Part shown: positions 30,962 to 39,271 of the stretch, piece by piece
How the letters are laid out: every line of letters begins with the position of its first letter
Numbering within the stretch: the stretch's first letter is position 1
DNA from: a virus
Length of the DNA stretch: 39,271 nucleotides
Strand: one strand, 5' to 3'
Virus record (IMG/VR): IMGVR_UViG_3300046660_000411
Coordinates: 1 to 39,271 of that record
The notes under the pieces: generated by a model
The model's input: only the letters and a program-made list of their open reading frames with translations
What the model was told of the DNA's origin: nothing
The model's database searches: none
Position numbers and translations under genes: made by a program

Positions 30962-31624
30962 ATGATCCGGACAGATCGAGTTATTGAGAGGCGCGAGGCT
31001 AAGGGGATCACCCAATCGGAGCTCGCGCGTCGTGTTGGAGTTTCTGCGCAGGCTATCCAAAAGATCGAAAGCGGCGAGACTAAGCGGTCGGGCTACGTGG
31101 TGAAAATCGCCCGCGAACTAGATACGACGCCAGCGTACCTTGAGAGCGAAACCGACGATCCCAGCATGGAAGGTGTCGCGCTACCGAGCGCTTCAACGCT
31201 TGCGGAGCAACTCGACGCGGTAATGATGCGCGAGATAGAGATCGGACTATCGATGGGCGGCGGATCGCTGAACGAAGATCTGCCAGTCACGCGGATGGTT
31301 CCGATCAGCCGGTCATGGCTGCGCGGGATGACAGACGCCAATCCAGCCGACCTTATTGTGGCGCGCGGCGAGGGCGATTCTATGATGCCCACGATACTCG
31401 ACGGGGATCTGATATTCATCAACACGGCAGAGCGCACTTTGCGGCAACAGGATCGCATCTGGGCGCTCGTGTACGGCGATTTCGGCATGGTGAAGCGCGT
31501 GCGCGGACTGCCGGGTGGGAATCTGCAGATCAACAGCGACAATCCTGCCGTTTCGGCGATCGATGCCGCGCCCGATGAAGTGAACACGATCGGTCGCGTT
31601 GTGGCTATACTTCGGAAGGTATGA
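30962..31624 (+). CDS. CI-like repressor with S24 peptidase domain
   Basis: This 220-aa lysogeny repressor has an N-terminal helix-turn-helix (residues 15-42, GITQSELARRVGVSAQAIQK). The C-terminal LexA-like S24 domain carries S140 (GEGDSMMPTILDGD) and K178 (GMVKRV). Such repressors cleave themselves on RecA filaments, so the prophage is probably SOS-inducible. P2's own C repressor lacks this domain, so the switch is not P2-like. I preferred ATG 30962 (AGGTG upstream) to GTG 30953. It leads an operon with the next two genes, coupled by ATGA overlaps. Confidence 0.9.
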   Translation: MIRTDRVIERREAKGITQSELARRVGVSAQAIQKIESGETKRSGYVVKIARELDTTPAYLESETDDPSMEGVALPSASTLAEQLDAVMMREIEIGLSMGGGSLNEDLPVTRMVPISRSWLRGMTDANPADLIVARGEGDSMMPTILDGDLIFINTAERTLRQQDRIWALVYGDFGMVKRVRGLPGGNLQINSDNPAVSAIDAAPDEVNTIGRVVAILRKV

Positions 31625-32079
31625 TGGCGCGGCGCGAATTGACCGGACCCCAAAAGTCTCTAGTCGGCGGCTTGGTCGCCCTTGGCGTCGTGTTGATAAC
31701 GCTGATCATCGTTGGCAGAGCAGCGGAGCCGAGCCGGGTTCCGGGGCCGGCGCCAGAGGCTATCACTTGGCGCTCCATGAAGAGCGAAGCCGGGGCCGAT
31801 CTGACTGACGTGCATGTCGCGATTATTCCTGCAAAGCTGTCGGCCGATGAAGTCGATCGCCAAGCGCGTGCAAAGTGCGCGGGACGCCAGTTCTGCAAAG
31901 TCGTTGGTTGGGTCAACGGCACGAAGGCGGCGACCGCTTTTCCGATGACAGAGCGCGAATTTATCGCGCAGAGCTATGCTTACGACCTAAACCGGCAAAG
32001 CGGATTGGATCGCGGCCTATTCGATTGCCGGATCTGGAAGGTGGCCGCTGCGCGCTGCCTGGTCATACTAGATCAATGA
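31621..32079 (+). CDS. Membrane-anchored protein in the repressor operon
   Basis: This 152-aa protein has one N-terminal membrane helix (residues 13-32, SLVGGLVALGVVLITLIIVG). The extracytoplasmic domain carries four cysteines (86, 92, 136, 146), consistent with two disulfides in the periplasm. It overlaps the repressor stop and the next start as ATGA at both ends, so it should be made in the lysogen. That location suggests superinfection exclusion or other lysogenic conversion, but no family member with known function comes to mind. Confidence 0.75.
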   Translation: MMARRELTGPQKSLVGGLVALGVVLITLIIVGRAAEPSRVPGPAPEAITWRSMKSEAGADLTDVHVAIIPAKLSADEVDRQARAKCAGRQFCKVVGWVNGTKAATAFPMTEREFIAQSYAYDLNRQSGLDRGLFDCRIWKVAAARCLVILDQ

Positions 32080-32684
32080 TCTCGCTGACACCAACAACGG
32101 ACTGGTGGGCACCAGTTGAGGACGCTGTGGACCGGCTCCCCCGCACCGCCTGGCAACTTACCCATGCGTCGACCCGCGCAGAGGCAATGCAGGAATGGGA
32201 TAACTTTCTCGGGGGGTGCAGCCGGGTCTTTGAAAAGCTGAAGGAAGCATCGAAAGCGCACTCGTCACTGCGGTCGTGGTACGAGAGCAAGGTTGATGAA
32301 CGGGCGACTGAGCCGGTTCTGCTATATCTGCACGTAGCCCGAAATCAGGATCATCATGGTGTTGTAGACGACGCCACAATGGGACAGCCAACAAGGGCGA
32401 TCACGCCCGCCAGGCGCGTAGACTTCGGAGAAGGTGGAGCAGTTAGCTCTCCAGACCCGCTTTTCCCGCACCAGGTTCGCCAAGATTTCGAGTTGAAGCT
32501 TCGGTCCGTTTCGGATCGGAGGCACGCCTCCGTTGATCCTCCGCTATACTATCGAGGGCAATGGATTTCGGCGGCGCCAGAATGGATCGGCAGTCGACAC
32601 TATGCCCGCGATCTGATTCCCTACGCCGTCTCATACTTCCAAGGGCTGCTTGCAGAGGCCAAGGCTCAAACCATATTTCCTTGA
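32076..32684 (+). CDS. HEPN-like protein, paralogue 2 (in the repressor operon)
   Basis: This 202-aa paralogue of the 1496-2131 product has R89-NQDH-H94 (YLHVARNQDHHG) as its R-x4-H motif. FLGGCSRVFEKLKEASKAHS precedes it in line with the other copy. The C-terminal helix (YAVSYFQGLLAEA) also aligns; the middle is divergent. ATG 32076 overlaps the membrane-protein stop as ATGA, so it is coupled to CI and expected in the prophage state. HEPN domains with this motif are often RNases in abortive infection or toxin systems. Function here is inferred from motif and context only. Confidence 0.72.
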   Translation: MISLTPTTDWWAPVEDAVDRLPRTAWQLTHASTRAEAMQEWDNFLGGCSRVFEKLKEASKAHSSLRSWYESKVDERATEPVLLYLHVARNQDHHGVVDDATMGQPTRAITPARRVDFGEGGAVSSPDPLFPHQVRQDFELKLRSVSDRRHASVDPPLYYRGQWISAAPEWIGSRHYARDLIPYAVSYFQGLLAEAKAQTIFP

Positions 32685-32768
32685 AGCGCGCCTAAGTCAT
32701 CGAACCGCTAGGAACGGCGATACAGAATTTCGTCGTGGCATTGAGCCTTGTCCTCTAAAGTCGTGTCA

Positions 32769-33632
32769 ATGTTTCCATTAGTGCACCAGATACTGAAGCC
32801 TCAGGGACCGCAAACTAAGCTCCCGTCAATCGGCGAGTGCATCTACTGCCGACGAAAGCCGCCCGATGTAACGTTGACCACCGAACATATCATCGCAGAT
32901 GGCCTTGGCGGCGATCTACTATTGCCAGATGCAAGCTGCGGCGATTGCGCCCGCAAAACGGGCTGGTTCGAGCAAGATATCTTGCGCCAGCTCCTCAAGC
33001 AGCCGCGCGGCGCTCTGGGCATTCGATCACGTAAGAGGAAGCCCAAACAGACCTCAATGAAGGTGAATTTGGCAGGAGATGGGGAGCCACCGGCCTTCAC
33101 CGAAATACCATTTGTGGAAGGGATGCCAGCATTCTTGACGTCGCTGGTTGGTGACAAATCCCCCGGAATCATGCGTGGCGCGCCACGCGACGAAGAATGG
33201 CTCGGGCGCGTGCAAATTGCCACTCAAGCCGATTTCAACGAACGCGCGATGAAAACGATCGGCGCGGGCAGATTTCGATACGGCTTTAAACTTCACGCCG
33301 GCGTGTACGGGCAACTGATCGCCAAGACCTGTCACGCATTTGCTGTCGCCCACCTCGGCGTAGACGGCTTTGAGCCGTTTTTGACCGACTACATTATGGC
33401 GACCCAGCCGCGGTTCGACAGCTATCACCTGGCATCAACAACCTTCCCACCGCAAACGGAATTTCTCCACGAAATTTCGCTGCAGTCGATATTCGTGCCC
33501 GCAGTCTCGATTGTTGGGGTCGGCTCGCGTGAGGTTTACGCTGTCCGGTGGCGCATGTTTGGCCAGCTTTCTGGACCGGTTTTTACAGCAATCGTCGGAA
33601 AGCCCGTCAATCGAGCGCAGCCCGCGCTGTAG
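32769..33632 (+). CDS. HNH endonuclease-like protein
   Basis: This 287-aa protein has an N-terminal HNH-type zinc domain: C24-x2-C27 (CIYCRRK), E39-H40-I (TTEHIIADGLGGD), and C57-x2-C60 (CGDCARK). The remaining 220 residues have no recognised domain. Start alternatives are TTG 32748 and ATG 32769, and neither has a clear ribosome site. The gene follows the HEPN-like gene after 84 bp and converges on D. It could be a moron nuclease or belong to the same conversion module. Confidence 0.75.
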   Translation: MFPLVHQILKPQGPQTKLPSIGECIYCRRKPPDVTLTTEHIIADGLGGDLLLPDASCGDCARKTGWFEQDILRQLLKQPRGALGIRSRKRKPKQTSMKVNLAGDGEPPAFTEIPFVEGMPAFLTSLVGDKSPGIMRGAPRDEEWLGRVQIATQADFNERAMKTIGAGRFRYGFKLHAGVYGQLIAKTCHAFAVAHLGVDGFEPFLTDYIMATQPRFDSYHLASTTFPPQTEFLHEISLQSIFVPAVSIVGVGSREVYAVRWRMFGQLSGPVFTAIVGKPVNRAQPAL

Positions 33633-33680
33633 CGGAATGCAACATTCGCCCGGCTTGGCGGGTTTCGCTCACATCGTACG

Positions 33681-34724
33681 CTAAGACGCCCTCGTTTCGA
33701 GCTTCACAGTTGTCTTGAGGCCGCCATTGCTGTCGATCGTGTGGCGCAGCTCGGAAATAACCCAGGACAGCGCGTCGATCGTCGCTTTGAAGCCTGACAG
33801 CGTTGCCGGCCGCTCGGGATAGAGGTCCGGCCGGCCGAGAGCGAGATTGAAGTCGAAACTCGCCGCGGCGCGCCCGGCTCGGCTCGCTTCGGACTTGGCG
33901 GCGCGCTTGGCGTCTTCCTTGTTGGCATAGACCCTACGGAGCATGCGAGGTTTGCCGCTGCCGCCTTTGCCGGTGCCGGCGACCGATACCGTCTCGCGCT
34001 TCCCCTTGTCGACGTCGTGATAGCGCGCCTCGACGCCGGCGCCGGCCGAGCGATCGACTTTGGTATAGGCGCCGCCGCTGCCCATAGAAGCTTTGATGGT
34101 GACCGCAGGGAGCGCCTTGCCGCTCGACGTCGCGCCCTTGCCGATCGGCGACAGGATCAGGTTGCCGTCCTTTACCGTCGCGACGGCGTCGTGTTCGCGG
34201 CCCAGCTGCCGCAAGAGGGCCATGTCCGACCGCTGGTGCTGTTCGAGCGCGGGTACCGGGATCGAGGCCAGTTCAGACGCTACGCGCGCCTGCAGCCCGT
34301 TGGCTGACGCCACCTTCTTGGCGATGTCGCCCAGCGTCGTTCCCACGTAGCTCTTTTCCTTGCGGGCGCGGAAACCAGCGGTCAGGTCGGCCGAACGGGC
34401 GCGGACGGTGATTTGCGCTGGCGGCCCCTGATTCCACGATGCCTCGTCAACCTTGAACGTGCCCTTGTCGACAAGGCCGGGCGTGACGTCGGCGCCCTGT
34501 TTCCACCCAAGCTTCAGGTGGATCATCCCGCCCTCTGCTGGAATCGCGAGCTTGCCATCGCCGTCCGACAACACCAGCTCGAGATCGTCGGCTTCCTCGC
34601 CGCGCTTTTCGGTGAGGGTCAGACTGACCAGGCGCGGGCGGGCTTTGTCGGTGAAGTCGACGCCGTCCATCTGCAGCTGATAGTCGGCAATATTGGAATG
34701 GCGCTCGGCCGAGCTCTGCGCCAT
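33681..34724 (-). CDS. D: Tail protein D (baseplate hub)
   Basis: This is a 347-aa P2 gpD-family protein (late control D), forming the hub between tail tube and spike. Family segments include IADYQLQMDGVDFTDKARPR, LGWKQGADVTPGLVDKGTF and SDMALLRQLGREHDAVATV. ATG 34724 overlaps the U stop as TGATG; GTG 34727 is the alternative. It is the last gene of the third late operon and converges on the HNH gene. A short CCCG/CGGG hairpin followed by TTT lies in the 48-bp gap. Confidence 0.93.
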   Translation of the reverse strand: MAQSSAERHSNIADYQLQMDGVDFTDKARPRLVSLTLTEKRGEEADDLELVLSDGDGKLAIPAEGGMIHLKLGWKQGADVTPGLVDKGTFKVDEASWNQGPPAQITVRARSADLTAGFRARKEKSYVGTTLGDIAKKVASANGLQARVASELASIPVPALEQHQRSDMALLRQLGREHDAVATVKDGNLILSPIGKGATSSGKALPAVTIKASMGSGGAYTKVDRSAGAGVEARYHDVDKGKRETVSVAGTGKGGSGKPRMLRRVYANKEDAKRAAKSEASRAGRAAASFDFNLALGRPDLYPERPATLSGFKATIDALSWVISELRHTIDSNGGLKTTVKLETRAS

Positions 34725-35104
34725 CACGCCACCCGGAGCAGATCGAGCGTGAAATCGACGCGCTGCGGGACGCCGTCGATCATCAGGTCGCTGCCCTGCG
34801 TATCGAGGCCGGTCAGCACGAAGCTGCCTTCGACGCGGCCGTCGCCGCGCACGAATTGATAGGTTTCGCCGGTATCGCCCATCGCGACCAGGGTATCGAG
34901 CGCCGTGAAGCTGCCGTGGACAAAGGGAACGACCGTGCCGCCCAGGCTAATCGTGTCGTCATCGGGGCCGACGAACTGGACGGCGTCGCGCACGCCGATG
35001 CGCGGATCCTTGGCGTGTCGCCACCCCATGCGGCGCCGATAGTCGTTGTAGAGCAGCGCATCGAGTTGAAAACAGAACAGGCCGAGGGCGGCGAGGCGGC
35101 TCAT
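34724..35104 (-). CDS. U: Tail protein U
   Basis: This 126-aa tail terminator of the P2 gpU family begins MSRLAALGLFCFQLDALLYN and contains YRRRMGWRHAKDPRIGVRDA. It overlaps T and D by 4-5 nt. P2 U is 159 aa; the shorter length still covers the domain. Confidence 0.92.
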   Translation of the reverse strand: MSRLAALGLFCFQLDALLYNDYRRRMGWRHAKDPRIGVRDAVQFVGPDDDTISLGGTVVPFVHGSFTALDTLVAMGDTGETYQFVRGDGRVEGSFVLTGLDTQGSDLMIDGVPQRVDFTLDLLRVA

Positions 35105-37245
35105 GCGTCTTCGTCCCTATAGCTCGAGCGGTCCCGCGAACGCTGGGCATCGTCAATGCGTCGCATGACCTCATCGGCGATCGCCTGCGCGTCCTTGCCG
35201 GCGCCGTGAATGTGAATCTCGATATGATCGCCGCCGCGTGAGGATCCTGCGGTCATAGCGCGCGCGCCAGCCGCGATGCCGGCGCCGATCGGCCGCGCGG
35301 CAACGGCAGGCGCTGCGGCGAGCGAACTGGTTGCCATCGCCGCGATCATGCCATGTGCAGCGGCGCGGACGCGCGCGATCGGTGAGCCGGCCTGGCGATC
35401 GATGCCAAGGGCAAGTCCGCCCATCATGTGCCCACCCAGGACAGCAAATACGCGGCTGGGCGAATGAATGCCGAGCACGCCCTTGAACCAATCGACCGCG
35501 CCCTTGCCCAGCGCAACGATCTTCGACTTGAGCGCGCCAAACATCGATCCGATGCCGTTGATGATGCCCAGGACCAGGTTGACGCCGACCTGCACCATCT
35601 GAGCGTTCAGGCTGAGGAACCACGAAATTCCCGTCATGGCCGTCGACCTGAGCCACGCCCAGGCCTTGCCGAAGCCCGCCTTGATGTCATCCCAGAAATA
35701 CCAGATCGCCGCACCAGCCGCCGCGAGCGCGGCGATGATCGCGATTACGAGCCAAACGGGGATGCCGAGGAAAGCGGCGATCGCGCCGATCGCTACACCG
35801 AGGATCCGCACGATCCACATTATCGGGGTCACCAGCCATCGCAGCACAGCGAGGAAGCCCTCGAAAAACACCATGATCGGCCGCGCGCCCGAGGCGCCGA
35901 CACGAAAGAGACCGAACAGCCATGAAAAGGCCGGAGCCAACCAGCCGATGACCGTCAACAGCCCTCCCAAAGCGGTTAGGATGGGGCCGAGCACGACGGC
36001 GAATTCCAGCAGCCGCGTGGTCGCCTGCTTTTGCGCCGGCGACATGTTGTTGAACGCCTTCATCAGCTTGGTCGCTTCGCGGAGGAAGTCGGGCAGGACG
36101 GTCAACGCCATCTCGCCCATGTTTTCCTTCATGGTCCGCATTTCTTCGTCGAACGCGGCCGATGGAGTCGCATCGCGCGCGGCCTTGGCAGCGCCGCCAA
36201 ACTCGCGCTGCAATTCGTCCAGGATGATCGCTTGGGCCTTCGCCGCCTTGCCCGATTCGACCAGCGTCTTGATCTGATCCTTTTGGTCCTCGGTGAACTG
36301 GATACCGACGCGCCGCAGGGCGGTGATACCCTTGACGGGATCATTGAGCGCCTTGCCGATCTGAATGGTCGAACTCTGCAGGTCCTGGCCGAGGCGCTGC
36401 GACAGGTTGACCGCGGCGAGCTGGGCGCGATCGAAGTTCTTGCCGGCGATCGTGCCGAAGGTCAGCATGTTTGCCGTCACCCTCTGCATGATATCGTCAT
36501 CGTCGAAGAGCGAAATGTCCTGCAGCTGGCCGGCGAGGTCCTGCAGCTGGTCGAGCGTCCTGCCGGACGCGTTGCCCATCGACTTGAGCGCCGCGGCAAC
36601 CTGAGCGGTCGCCTGGCGCGCCTGGACGGCTTCGGGAATCGCGGCTGCGAAGGCGCTGACGATGGGGACGCTGACGCCCGCGGTCATGATCGCGCCACCC
36701 GCCATGACCTTGCCGCCAGCGGCGCGGATGCGCGCTGAGCGCGCCTTAACCCGTTCGACACGCTCGAGCTGCTCGCGTTGCCGGCCGAGCAGCTTGTTGG
36801 TGTCGTACATCTCCTTGCCGAGCTTGTCCTCGGCATGGCTCAGATTGGTGACATCGACGCCGGCGGCATGAAGCTTGCGCCCGAGTTCCTGCAACTTGTG
36901 CCCCTGCTCCTCGTGACGCTGATTGGCCTTGGCTTCCTGTGCCTCGAGCTTGCCGAGCGACGCGGTCATTCGCTTGGTTGGGCCATCCACTTTCGCGATC
37001 TCGGCGCGCAGGTCGGCCGTTCGCTTCTGCGCGGCGAGCAGTTCCTTGCTCGTTTGGCGCCAGCGTTGCTCGACACCCTTGTAACTGGAGATCTGCGCCT
37101 CGGCGCGCTTGAGCTCGCCGATCTTCTTGCTGGTGGCGCCGATATCGCGCGCCAGTCCCTTGCTGCCGTCGCGCAGGCGACGGATCGGCGCGCCCAGTTT
37201 GTCCAGGGCCGCAAAGGTGACAAGGATGCGAAGCTTGTCGTCCAT
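35101..37245 (-). CDS. T: Tape measure protein T
   Basis: This 714-aa P2 gpT-like protein sets tail length. The N-terminal 170 residues are coiled coil and rich in lysine and glutamate (GATSKKIGELKRAEAQI). A glycine/alanine-rich segment (IRAAGGKVMAGGAIMTAG) and several long hydrophobic stretches at about 420-540 (LVIAIIAALAAAGAAIWYF) may cross the membrane during DNA entry. The C-terminus is charged. Its length predicts a tail slightly shorter than that of P2 (T is 815 aa). It directly follows E', with the TAG adjacent to the ATG. Confidence 0.93.
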   Translation of the reverse strand: MDDKLRILVTFAALDKLGAPIRRLRDGSKGLARDIGATSKKIGELKRAEAQISSYKGVEQRWRQTSKELLAAQKRTADLRAEIAKVDGPTKRMTASLGKLEAQEAKANQRHEEQGHKLQELGRKLHAAGVDVTNLSHAEDKLGKEMYDTNKLLGRQREQLERVERVKARSARIRAAGGKVMAGGAIMTAGVSVPIVSAFAAAIPEAVQARQATAQVAAALKSMGNASGRTLDQLQDLAGQLQDISLFDDDDIMQRVTANMLTFGTIAGKNFDRAQLAAVNLSQRLGQDLQSSTIQIGKALNDPVKGITALRRVGIQFTEDQKDQIKTLVESGKAAKAQAIILDELQREFGGAAKAARDATPSAAFDEEMRTMKENMGEMALTVLPDFLREATKLMKAFNNMSPAQKQATTRLLEFAVVLGPILTALGGLLTVIGWLAPAFSWLFGLFRVGASGARPIMVFFEGFLAVLRWLVTPIMWIVRILGVAIGAIAAFLGIPVWLVIAIIAALAAAGAAIWYFWDDIKAGFGKAWAWLRSTAMTGISWFLSLNAQMVQVGVNLVLGIINGIGSMFGALKSKIVALGKGAVDWFKGVLGIHSPSRVFAVLGGHMMGGLALGIDRQAGSPIARVRAAAHGMIAAMATSSLAAAPAVAARPIGAGIAAGARAMTAGSSRGGDHIEIHIHGAGKDAQAIADEVMRRIDDAQRSRDRSSYRDEDA

Positions 37246-37374
37246 CTACTTCCCGTTGCCGTTCATGGCGTTCCAGCGGGCGACGGCGAGCCGTTGCCAC
37301 ATAAACAAATCTTCGATCGACAGCGCGTCGAGCTCGGCGGGTTGCCAGTGAAAGATGGCGGCGATGTCCGCCAT
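37246..37374 (-). CDS. E': Tail assembly chaperone GpE' (frameshift partner of E)
   Basis: This is a 42-aa GpE-family frame, MADIAAIFHWQPAELDALSI followed by WQRLAVARWNAMN. It lies in the -1 frame relative to E. The reading is open back from ATG 37374 into E as far as a run of seven T residues (minus strand, 37434-37428). The E+E' fusion made by slippage at that point is the expected product, so free E' may not be translated. Confidence 0.85.
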   Translation of the reverse strand: MADIAAIFHWQPAELDALSIEDLFMWQRLAVARWNAMNGNGK

Positions 37375-37382
37375 CGCCTGGG

Positions 37383-37694
37383 CTATTGGATCTTGGTCAG
37401 CGCTGTCGGATTCATCCCCGCCGGCAGAAAAAAACCGGCGATCTCAATCGCGCATTGAAACAGGTCCTCGGGCTCGAGCGCCACGGCTTCCGCCTCGGTG
37501 AGCGGCGGAATCGTGATGCGCGGGAGCAGCGTCCACAATTCGTCGGTCTGCAGCATGGTAAGCTGGGCGATCGACAGGCCGCGCAGCTCGCCGCCCTGGG
37601 GTTTGCGCAGCTGCAGGGTGGCGATGCTGGTCTCGCCACGCTCGATAGGGTGTTCGAGCGAGACGGTGACGATCTTCTTGGCTTTATCGGCCAT
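37383..37694 (-). CDS. E: Tail assembly chaperone E
   Basis: This 103-aa P2 gpE homologue binds the tape measure protein during tail assembly. LEHPIERGETSIATLQLRKP at the N-terminus and TIPPLTEAEAVALEPEDLFQ are typical. Near its end GGT TTT TTT CTG provides a slippery T run, after which the -1 frame is open into E'. P2 uses the same arrangement with a T6G heptamer. It follows FII after 12 nt. Confidence 0.9.
   Translation of the reverse strand: MADKAKKIVTVSLEHPIERGETSIATLQLRKPQGGELRGLSIAQLTMLQTDELWTLLPRITIPPLTEAEAVALEPEDLFQCAIEIAGFFLPAGMNPTALTKIQ
37428..37434 (-). promoter_or_regulatory. Programmed -1 frameshift site in E
   Basis: Seven consecutive T on the coding strand (GG-TTTTTTT-CTG). 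Slipping back one base gives TCT GCC GGC GGG GAT and an open frame through the E' ATG to the E' stop at 37246. Position and phase match the conserved E/E+E' frameshift of P2-like tails. Confidence 0.85.
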
Positions 37695-37706
37695 CGGTTC
37701 GGTTCC

Positions 37707-38216
37707 TTACTGCTGCAGCGCGGCGCGGATGCCGGCCATGGCGTCGACGCCGTCGACCATGAAGACGCAGTTGATGACGTCGATCTCGACCTCTGTGCGT
37801 CCGTTCACGATCCATTTGAGGTAGGAGAGGGTCATCTTGCGCGACCACTCGGTGTTGTCGCCGACCTTGGCGTTGCCGGGATCGAGCTCGGTCACCAGCC
37901 CGCGCACGACCAGCTCGGCCGCGAGGATCCCGCCGGCGACGTCTTCCTGATAGGCGCCGACGAAGCGGAGCATGGTGCCGTCGATCGTGAGCGCGCCAAG
38001 CGAGCGGAGCGCGCCGAGCAGCAAGCCACCGAGCTTGAGCTCCATTTCCATCTTCTCGAGGCCGAGCGCGACGTCGACCTCGGACAGCATGCCGCCGCCG
38101 CGGTACTGCTCGACCTTGAGCGCGATCTTGGGGAGGGCGACCTCGGGGATCTTCCCGATCCAGTTTTCGCCATCGCCGAATACGTTGAAGTTCTTGAGCT
38201 TGTGCGGGAGACCCAT
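37707..38216 (-). CDS. FII: Major tail tube protein FII
   Basis: This is a 169-aa P2 gpFII homologue (172 aa in P2), forming the inner tube. MGLPHKLKNFNVFGDGENWI and KMTLSYLKWIVNGRTEVEID are family signatures. It follows the sheath gene after 40 nt. Confidence 0.95.
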   Translation of the reverse strand: MGLPHKLKNFNVFGDGENWIGKIPEVALPKIALKVEQYRGGGMLSEVDVALGLEKMEMELKLGGLLLGALRSLGALTIDGTMLRFVGAYQEDVAGGILAAELVVRGLVTELDPGNAKVGDNTEWSRKMTLSYLKWIVNGRTEVEIDVINCVFMVDGVDAMAGIRAALQQ

Positions 38217-38256
38217 GGTCCTGGTCCTTGCGTTGAGGGGCTAAACGTCGCCGGGG

Positions 38257-39271
38257 TCAGCCGGTGATGGTGTCGGACAACTGGTCACCCAGCGTGTCGT
38301 AATAGGCGCTGGTGATGCGCAGCCGGTTGATGATGCCCTCGGCCGGCGCGACGGCCGTGTAATCGAGGTCAAGGGTCAGACGGCCTGCCGCGAGGGCGTT
38401 GCCGGGGTTGGCGCTCTTGTCGAACCAGCAGCGCCCGCCGATCAGCTCGCCCGCGGTCACCTTGCGACGAAGATAGGCGTTGCCCTCTTCCTCGAGGTTC
38501 CGCACCAGGCCAACCGTCATCGGCTGGTCGATATAGGGCGCCTCGATCGCGGCCAGGTCATCCTGAATGGCCTGGGCGGTACGAGTCGCGCTCTCGAACG
38601 TGAACAGCGGCTCATCGCTGGTCGTGTGGTTGCCCCAGAAGCGATAGCCGTTCATCCGCACGATCGTGGTGATGTGCGCCGCGTTGAGCAGGCCCGCGTC
38701 GGTCGACGGGTCGCGGATGTCGAAGCTGACGTCCTTGCTGACGCCAGTAACGCCGGCGATCGCCACGTTGGAGATCGTCTTGTGCCAGCCGACGCGTTCG
38801 TCCAGCGCGGCGCGCAAGCCCAGCGCGATCGCGACGGCATGGCCATTCCATCCGGTCGTTTCCGGCCAGATCGGCATGAGTTCGCGGTCGCCGAACGCCT
38901 CCACATAGGTGATCGCGTCCGCCAGCGTCGCCGCGATCGCCCCGTCCGCTGCAGCTGGGCGGCAAGCCGCGTAAACGAACCCGCGCAGGCGCTTGGCAAC
39001 GATGACCAGCGCCTCGACAACGTCCAGCGTGTCGAGCCCAGGCGCGCCCAGGATGCGCGGACGCACGCCAAGCTGGCCCTCGGCCGCCAGAAAAAGCTGG
39101 ATCCCGGCAATGACATTGGTTTCGGTCGCGGCAGCGTCCGCACTTTCATCGACACGCACGACGACGACGATTGGCGAGCCCTGATCGGCAATAGCGCTCA
39201 GCGCCTTGGCGAGCGTGCCGCCCGTGCCCGCCCTGTCGACCGCGCTGCGGACGTCAGTGACCAGCGTGCGC
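38257..39271 (-). CDS. FI: Tail sheath protein FI, C-terminal part (continues at 1-355)
   Basis: This is the 3' part of the sheath gene; the start is at 355-353 on the other side of the circle. Segments typical of P2 FI include PRILGAPGLDTLDVVEALVI, VYAACRPAAADG, NGYRFWGNHTTSDEPLFTF and RTAQAIQDDLAAIEAPY. The stop TGA is at 38259-38257. The last 194 bases duplicate 1-194 with one base change that gives Ser in place of Gly at codon 97. Confidence 0.93.
   Translation of the reverse strand, partial: RTLVTDVRSAVDRAGTGGTLAKALSAIADQGSPIVVVVRVDESADAAATETNVIAGIQLFLAAEGQLGVRPRILGAPGLDTLDVVEALVIVAKRLRGFVYAACRPAAADGAIAATLADAITYVEAFGDRELMPIWPETTGWNGHAVAIALGLRAALDERVGWHKTISNVAIAGVTGVSKDVSFDIRDPSTDAGLLNAAHITTIVRMNGYRFWGNHTTSDEPLFTFESATRTAQAIQDDLAAIEAPYIDQPMTVGLVRNLEEEGNAYLRRKVTAGELIGGRCWFDKSANPGNALAAGRLTLDLDYTAVAPAEGIINRLRITSAYYDTLGDQLSDTITG
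39078..39271. repeat. Terminal direct repeat, right copy
   Basis: This repeats 1-194 with T at 39144 where the first copy has C at 67. It is the overlap that closes the genome into a circle of 39,077 bp. Confidence 0.93.

Noticed and set aside
33585-33590. Possible further Ogr half-site (TTACAG) near the end of the HNH gene
   Set aside because: No matching TGTAA arm 9 bases away.
1-39271. CRISPR array or insertion sequence
   Set aside because: No regularly spaced repeats and no transposase-like protein were seen.

Overview
The window is a complete temperate phage genome of the P2 type (contractile-tailed, Peduovirus-like), opened at an arbitrary point inside the tail sheath gene. Bases 1-194 recur at 39078-39271 with one mismatch, so the molecule closes into a circle of 39,077 bp. 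The host is probably a sphingomonad or a close alphaproteobacterium. The reasons are the high GC content, an alphaproteobacterial LexA box (GAAC-N7-GAAC), a GapR/DUF2312 domain, and small proteins of kinds I associate with sphingomonads (one resembling DUF6771). The host call is inference from family resemblance.

Layout. Head and tail genes lie on the minus strand in three late operons. Scaffold to tail completion (O N M L X holin lysozyme Rz Rz1 R S) runs 15385 to 9243. J I H, a fibre-assembly protein, an SGNH tail spike and a small protein run 8496 to 2142. V, a 35-aa membrane protein, W, FI, FII, E/E', T, U and D run from 1406 through the contig junction to 33681. Terminase P, portal Q and a Dam-type methylase run rightward from 15571. 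A near-perfect palindrome, TGTAA-N9-TTACA, precedes each late operon, and the phage encodes an Ogr-type zinc-finger activator (29290-29613), so a P2-style late regulon is well supported.

The early operon is on the minus strand from 30878 down to about 24056: a Cro/YdaS-like repressor, a membrane protein, a CII-like protein, Ogr, a GapR-FtsK-gamma fusion, a second DNA methyltransferase, an AlpA-like protein, integrase and a winged-helix protein. It diverges from the lysogenic repressor at 30962. The repressor leads an operon that also encodes a membrane-anchored protein and a HEPN-like protein, followed by an HNH protein.

Accessory genes sit between conserved modules, much as P2 morons do. 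They are a HEPN-like gene between the fibre operon and V, a three-helix membrane protein between S and J, and a cluster after Q holding Dam, a DUF262-HNH nuclease, a YedK/SRAP cassette and a LexA-box operon. The most interesting points are the two divergent HEPN-like paralogues, the DUF262-HNH protein, the GapR-FtsK-gamma fusion, the SOS/SRAP cassette, and late transcripts predicted to be leaderless. I found no gpA-like rolling-circle initiator, no tRNA gene and no CRISPR array.
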